Shown: positions 7,473 to 10,121 of the stretch, piece by piece
Position numbering within the stretch: the stretch's first letter is position 1
Layout: every line of letters begins with the position of its first letter
Assembly (NCBI GenBank): GCA_003833135.1
Contig: QZLH01000148.1
Span: 66,706-76,826, forward strand
From: Oehlia diaphana
Lineage: Eukaryota; Glomeromycota; Glomeromycetes; Glomerales; Glomeraceae
Direction: 5' to 3'
DNA length: 10,121 nt
Position numbers and translations under genes: made by a program
The notes under the pieces: generated by a model
Told to the model about the DNA's origin: nothing
The model's input: only the letters and a program-made list of their open reading frames with translations
The model's database searches: none

Positions 7473-7930
7473 GTAATATTAATTAATTTTATCATTTCAT
7501 AGAAAAATTCGTTGTACTTTATGTAAAATAATTAAACTAATATAATAATTAAAATTGATGATCTATAAATTCATTCGCCACAATGCATGTTGGCGTGTGC
7601 GACATAAATTAGCACGTATATGATGCAATAGGTGAAAATCATCTGTAACTACCTCAGCGGATAGAATTCTTCAAGGATCCTAAGTTTACTAAGCCAGAAT
7701 CCTTAGGCATAATTTTTATCTAATATCTGATATTTATTTTGCTTTATATATAATTTATCAACTTATTTATTCATTTATTAATTTATTTATTAGAAAAAAT
7801 ATTTTATTATATTCCTAATTTAACATATTTTATCACAAAATGTTAAGAATAAATTTGTAAATAGTAAAAAAACTTCGATATTCAATCATGCAATGATGTA
7901 ATTCACTATTCTATTCAAATCCATAATCTA
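7473..7930. other. 3' flank; no gene
   Basis: This A/T-rich region follows the stop codon. There is no perfect AATAAA; A/T-rich words around 7525-7550 may serve for 3' end formation. CGCCA...TGGCG (7576-7595, around a central TGCAT) is a near-palindrome. CCTAAG (7678-7683) pairs with CTTAGG near 7704-7709. No open frame of note is present on either strand. Confidence 0.45.
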
Positions 7931-7949
7931 AATCTTAAAACGAAATATT

Positions 7950-8315
7950 TTAATAAACAAAACAGTTCTTTTTTTCAATTACCAATTCTGCCAGAAAAAA
8001 GACAGTGAAACTTTCCTTAAAATATTTAATGTAATTAAAGTTATGAGAAACATCCTCCAGTTTTAGTTGCAAAATTCCTAAAAAAAAAGAATAATTGCAA
8101 TACAAAAATTAGTTAATAAAAAAAACAAAAACAAAATTACGAAAAACAAAATTACGATGAACAAAATTACGAAGAACAAAACAAACTTACCATAAGCTGT
8201 CACCAATAAAGCAGATAATGAAAACTAAAAAATTGAAAAAATTGAAACTTTAATAAACGTTTCGTTAAAATAAAAGATTTCAAAGAAAACCTTCACCTAC
8301 CAAATTTCTATGCAT
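7950..8315 (-). CDS. Candidate small secreted protein, three exons (speculative)
   Basis: One reading joins exon 8301-8315 (MHRNL), exon 8191-8224 (FSLSALLVTAY plus one base) and exon 7950-8077, ending at TAA (7950-7952). The product is 58 residues. The introns are 76 bp (donor GTAGGT) and 113 bp (donor GTAAGT, ATTAACTAAT branch-like word, long T-tract acceptor). The start MHRNLFSLSALLVTAYG looks like a signal peptide; the rest is LQLKLEDVSHNFNYIKYF and a 22-residue tail with one cysteine. The first ATG follows another acceptor-like TTTAG, so exons may exist upstream, or the start may be wrong. I do not recognise the protein. The short length and degenerate repeat context mean this could be chance. 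Confidence 0.2.
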
Positions 8316-8975
8316 CTAAAGAAATCTGAATAACCAACCTTCTAAAAAGAAAAAATCGAAACGTTTCGTTACAGTAAAATAAAAAAAACAAAGAACTCGC
8401 CGAATTCCAACACGTTCTTATCTAAAGAAAAGAAAAAAAATTGAAAGCAAGTTAGTAAACAGTTCAATTTTAGCTAGTTTACAAATTGCAAGACAGATAA
8501 ACACCTTAATATATATAATAATGTACACTTGTTGGTCAAACTCAACAAAGGATAATCCCGCGTTGTGAAATAACTTGTAACGCGTGTTTGATAACAAATT
8601 AATCTGAAGATTGATCAATTTCTCATCCTTTGGTTGTCTTCGTTATCTTTATTCCTTTACCAGTATTTGAAAAAAAAATAATTAATATGTACATTAATAT
8701 AAAAAAATTGAATAAAAATTTTTTTTTCTTACCGGTATTTTATGTTTAGAAAGACTCAAAAAAAAAACGCCTAAAGAAAAAGAAAAAAAATGAATAAGTA
8801 GTAATGTTAAAAATAGAAACAACTTTTGCCAAAAAGGCTCAAAAACTAGCTAATAAAAAGAAGGAAACCGACCAGTTAATGTTCGTTAAATAAAAAATAA
8901 ATTTTAAATTAATTTTTACTTGCCGGTATATATCCAGAAAAAAACTGCCTAAAAAAAGAAAGAATCTTTAACATA
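7970..8975 (-). repeat. Degenerate cassette array with splice-site-like signals
   Basis: On the minus strand, units follow the pattern T-rich tract + TTTAG, a 15-40 base core, then GTAAG or GCAAG. Examples are cores at about 8926-8952 and 8731-8770 (both ending ATACCGG before the donor-like word), 8400-8422, 8301-8315, 8191-8224 and up to 8077. TAACGAAACGTTT recurs before two acceptors (8254-8268 and 8358-8372), with a degraded relative at about 8880-8890. TTTACTAAC precedes the acceptor near 8423. This may be an array of duplicated mini-exons and introns, or a decayed minisatellite that mimics them. Confidence 0.45.
8131..8190. repeat. 15-bp tandem repeat
   Basis: ACAAAATTACGAAAA, ACAAAATTACGATGA and ACAAAATTACGAAGA are three consecutive 15-bp copies (8131-8175). 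A diverged fourth, ACAAAACAAACTTAC, ends at the donor-like GTAAG of the minus-strand cassette. If the minus-strand model is right, the minisatellite lies inside an intron. Confidence 0.8.
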
Positions 8976-9084
8976 AGGATTTACACTAGTAGCAAACCGC
9001 TAGACTTGAGATGTAAATAAATATACTTGTCCCGTATATTATGAAATCATTCGCCAAGCAAAAATCCATATGGTAAAACCTTAA

Positions 9085-9160
9085 TTCTGACCGGCATTAA
9101 AATTCTGGCCGGAGTTAACATAACTCTGGCAAAGTTTAATTTTCGGTTGGAGTAGTTACC
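9085..9160. repeat. GGCCGGAGTTA-type short repeat
   Basis: GACCGGCATTAAAATTCTGG is followed by GGCCGGAGTTAACATAACTC and a GGCAAAG segment. CCGGAGTTA and TAACTCTGG form a dyad (9109-9129). The same words (GGCCGGAGTTAT, GGCCAG, AATTCTGGCC) occur at 4461-4515 inside the TA-flanked element, so a small dispersed repeat family is present at both sites. Confidence 0.5.
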
Positions 9161-9640
9161 CCGGGTAGTGATGCCAACTTAATTGAAACTAAATGATAAA
9201 ATAGTTTAAACATTTAGAGTTTTGTATTTGCTAGTTGTTGCAGCTTGCAATTGTTAAAAGCTGTTATAAAGTTAAATAATAGTTTATTAAAACCTATGTT
9301 TAAAATAAAAATTATACTTTTTTATATGATTTGTTTGATGATAATTTTCGTTATAGATTTATTTCATAATTCATTAAAATGACTGAAGATGCAACTCAAA
9401 TACATCTTTAAATATGACATCTCAAGCTGATAAACATATACCCGGGTATAGTGATGTTTTAACATAATTATAATTAAGGTAAAAAACCAACATTGTTGAA
9501 ATTGTTTAAACTTGTTAAATCATATGCTCTTTCAATTTTATTACGTAAAGCAATTTATTATTTAAAAATGTCTACATTTTATTTTTATTATATTGTAGTA
9601 CAGAACATGTATTTTTATTAAATTTCTTGTTAATATGATA
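9161..9640. other. No gene; CCCGGGTA-GTGATG words
   Basis: CCCGGGTAGTGATG (9160-9173) and CCCGGGTATAGTGATG (9441-9456) are direct near-copies 281 bp apart. AGTTTAAAC / TGTTTAAAC follows 30-60 bp after each (about 9205 and 9505). They may be two diverged copies of one repeat. No coding potential is seen in the rest. Confidence 0.4.
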
Positions 9641-9802
9641 CTAATTACGCGTCAATCCCACAATCCTCAAACATTCTATTTACTAAATCCTGAACATTAT
9701 AATTCATATTGTATATTTATATTATTGTGCACTAATATATTAGTTTGAAATTAAAAAGTACGATCAATGAATTCTGAAATTAAAAGAGTATTATTTGCTA
9801 CA

Positions 9803-9925
9803 CTAAAAGCTTGATTTTAGTTTTCTAATTGTGAAGGCTTGAAATAAATGTTTATCTATACTTGGAATTATGGCTCCATTTACCGAATCTCTTAATTCTT
9901 GTTGAGTCCATATTAAGCATTCTTT
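9803..9925 (-). pseudogene. Unrecognised 40-codon coding relic
   Basis: The minus strand holds KECLIWTQQELRDS, then VNGAIIPSIDKHLFQAFTIR and KLKSSF before a stop at 9803-9805. The composition looks more protein-like than that of neighbouring frames. Further upstream (about 9960-10020) another frame reads GALLGWFFGDYRNRLSVQHF. Downstream (about 9651-9710) MNYNVQDLVNRMFEDCGIDA ends in a stop. The three pieces may belong to one decayed gene or transposon. I do not recognise a family. Confidence 0.25.
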
Positions 9926-10028
9926 TTAATATTAGCTAAATAATAGGATCGAACCTTGCAAAATGTTGAACACTAAGTCTATTCCGGTAATCTCCAAAGA
10001 ACCACCCAAGTAGTGCTCCTAAACGAAC

Positions 10029-10121
10029 GGGTCGACCCGGGTCATGTGACCCGACCCGACTTAAAAGCTCGGGTCGGGTTCAATAATTTTTATGACCCGG
10101 TGACCCGCATGACCCGACCCG
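10029..10121. repeat. GACCCG / CGGGTC dyad repeat, cut by window end
   Basis: The last 93 bases are built from GACCCG and CGGGTC in both orientations. ACCCGACCCGA (10049-10059) pairs with TCGGGTCGGGT (10069-10079) around nine bases. CGGGTCA-TG-TGACCCG (10038-10053) is a second dyad. The block is strongly G+C-rich in an A/T-rich setting, and the repeat runs on beyond the window. It is probably a foldback-type dispersed element. Confidence 0.65.

Noticed and set aside
8418..8618. Minus-strand open frame of 66 codons
   Set aside because: It runs straight through a TACTAAC plus polypyrimidine acceptor and ends in a translated T-tract, so it is not a convincing protein by itself.
9360..9420. Short ATG frame reading MTEDATQIHL
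   Set aside because: Only ten codons before a stop, with no exon structure or homology to support it.

Overview
The window looks like a very AT-rich fungal genome with short introns (58-78 bp, GT-AG, some with a TACTAAC-like branch site). Its recognisable families are a BTB/POZ protein, decayed tyrosine-kinase-like protein kinases, and a multi-exon gene with a C-terminal region of a type I associate with lineage-specific families of arbuscular mycorrhizal fungi. Together these point to Glomeromycotina, probably a Rhizophagus-like species. The assignment rests on protein style and base composition, not on a database search. No rRNA, tRNA or CRISPR array was seen.

Layout. At the left edge (1-155, minus) is the 5' end of a BTB/POZ gene that runs out of the window. 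Two decayed protein-kinase genes follow, both on the minus strand (594-1305 and 2685-3868). Between them is a repeat-rich stretch holding AT-rich foldbacks, a cluster of TTCGGCT/AGCCGAA words and a GACCGG-rich dyad. The second kinase relic keeps nearly every kinase subdomain. It carries an 81-bp microinversion, bounded by a perfect 6-bp inverted repeat, exactly over the catalytic loop and DLG segment. At 4158-4652 lies a 495-bp non-autonomous element with perfect 14-bp terminal inverted repeats and TA target duplications.

The one clearly intact gene is on the plus strand (5136-7472): nine coding exons, 597 residues, an open frame across all eight introns, and a probable further intron in its 5' UTR. 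Upstream lie a TATA-like box, a 14-bp palindrome containing ACGCGT, an ACGCGAAACGCG block and three GGTCAAGA words. Its C-terminal third resembles a family I tentatively place near the PD-(D/E)XK nuclease fold, with an unusual or lost catalytic lysine.

Right of that gene no strong gene is visible. From about 7970 to 8975 the minus strand shows repeated splice-acceptor-like (TTTCTTTAG) and donor-like (GTAAG) signals around 15-40 bp exon-like cores. One three-exon reading gives a 58-residue product with a signal-peptide-like start; this is speculative. The right end holds short dispersed repeats, a 40-codon relic of unknown origin on the minus strand (9803-9925), and a GACCCG-dyad repeat that runs off the window.

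The genes do not form a pathway. The picture is an intact gene of an expanded family in a neighbourhood of dead family members and small DNA elements.
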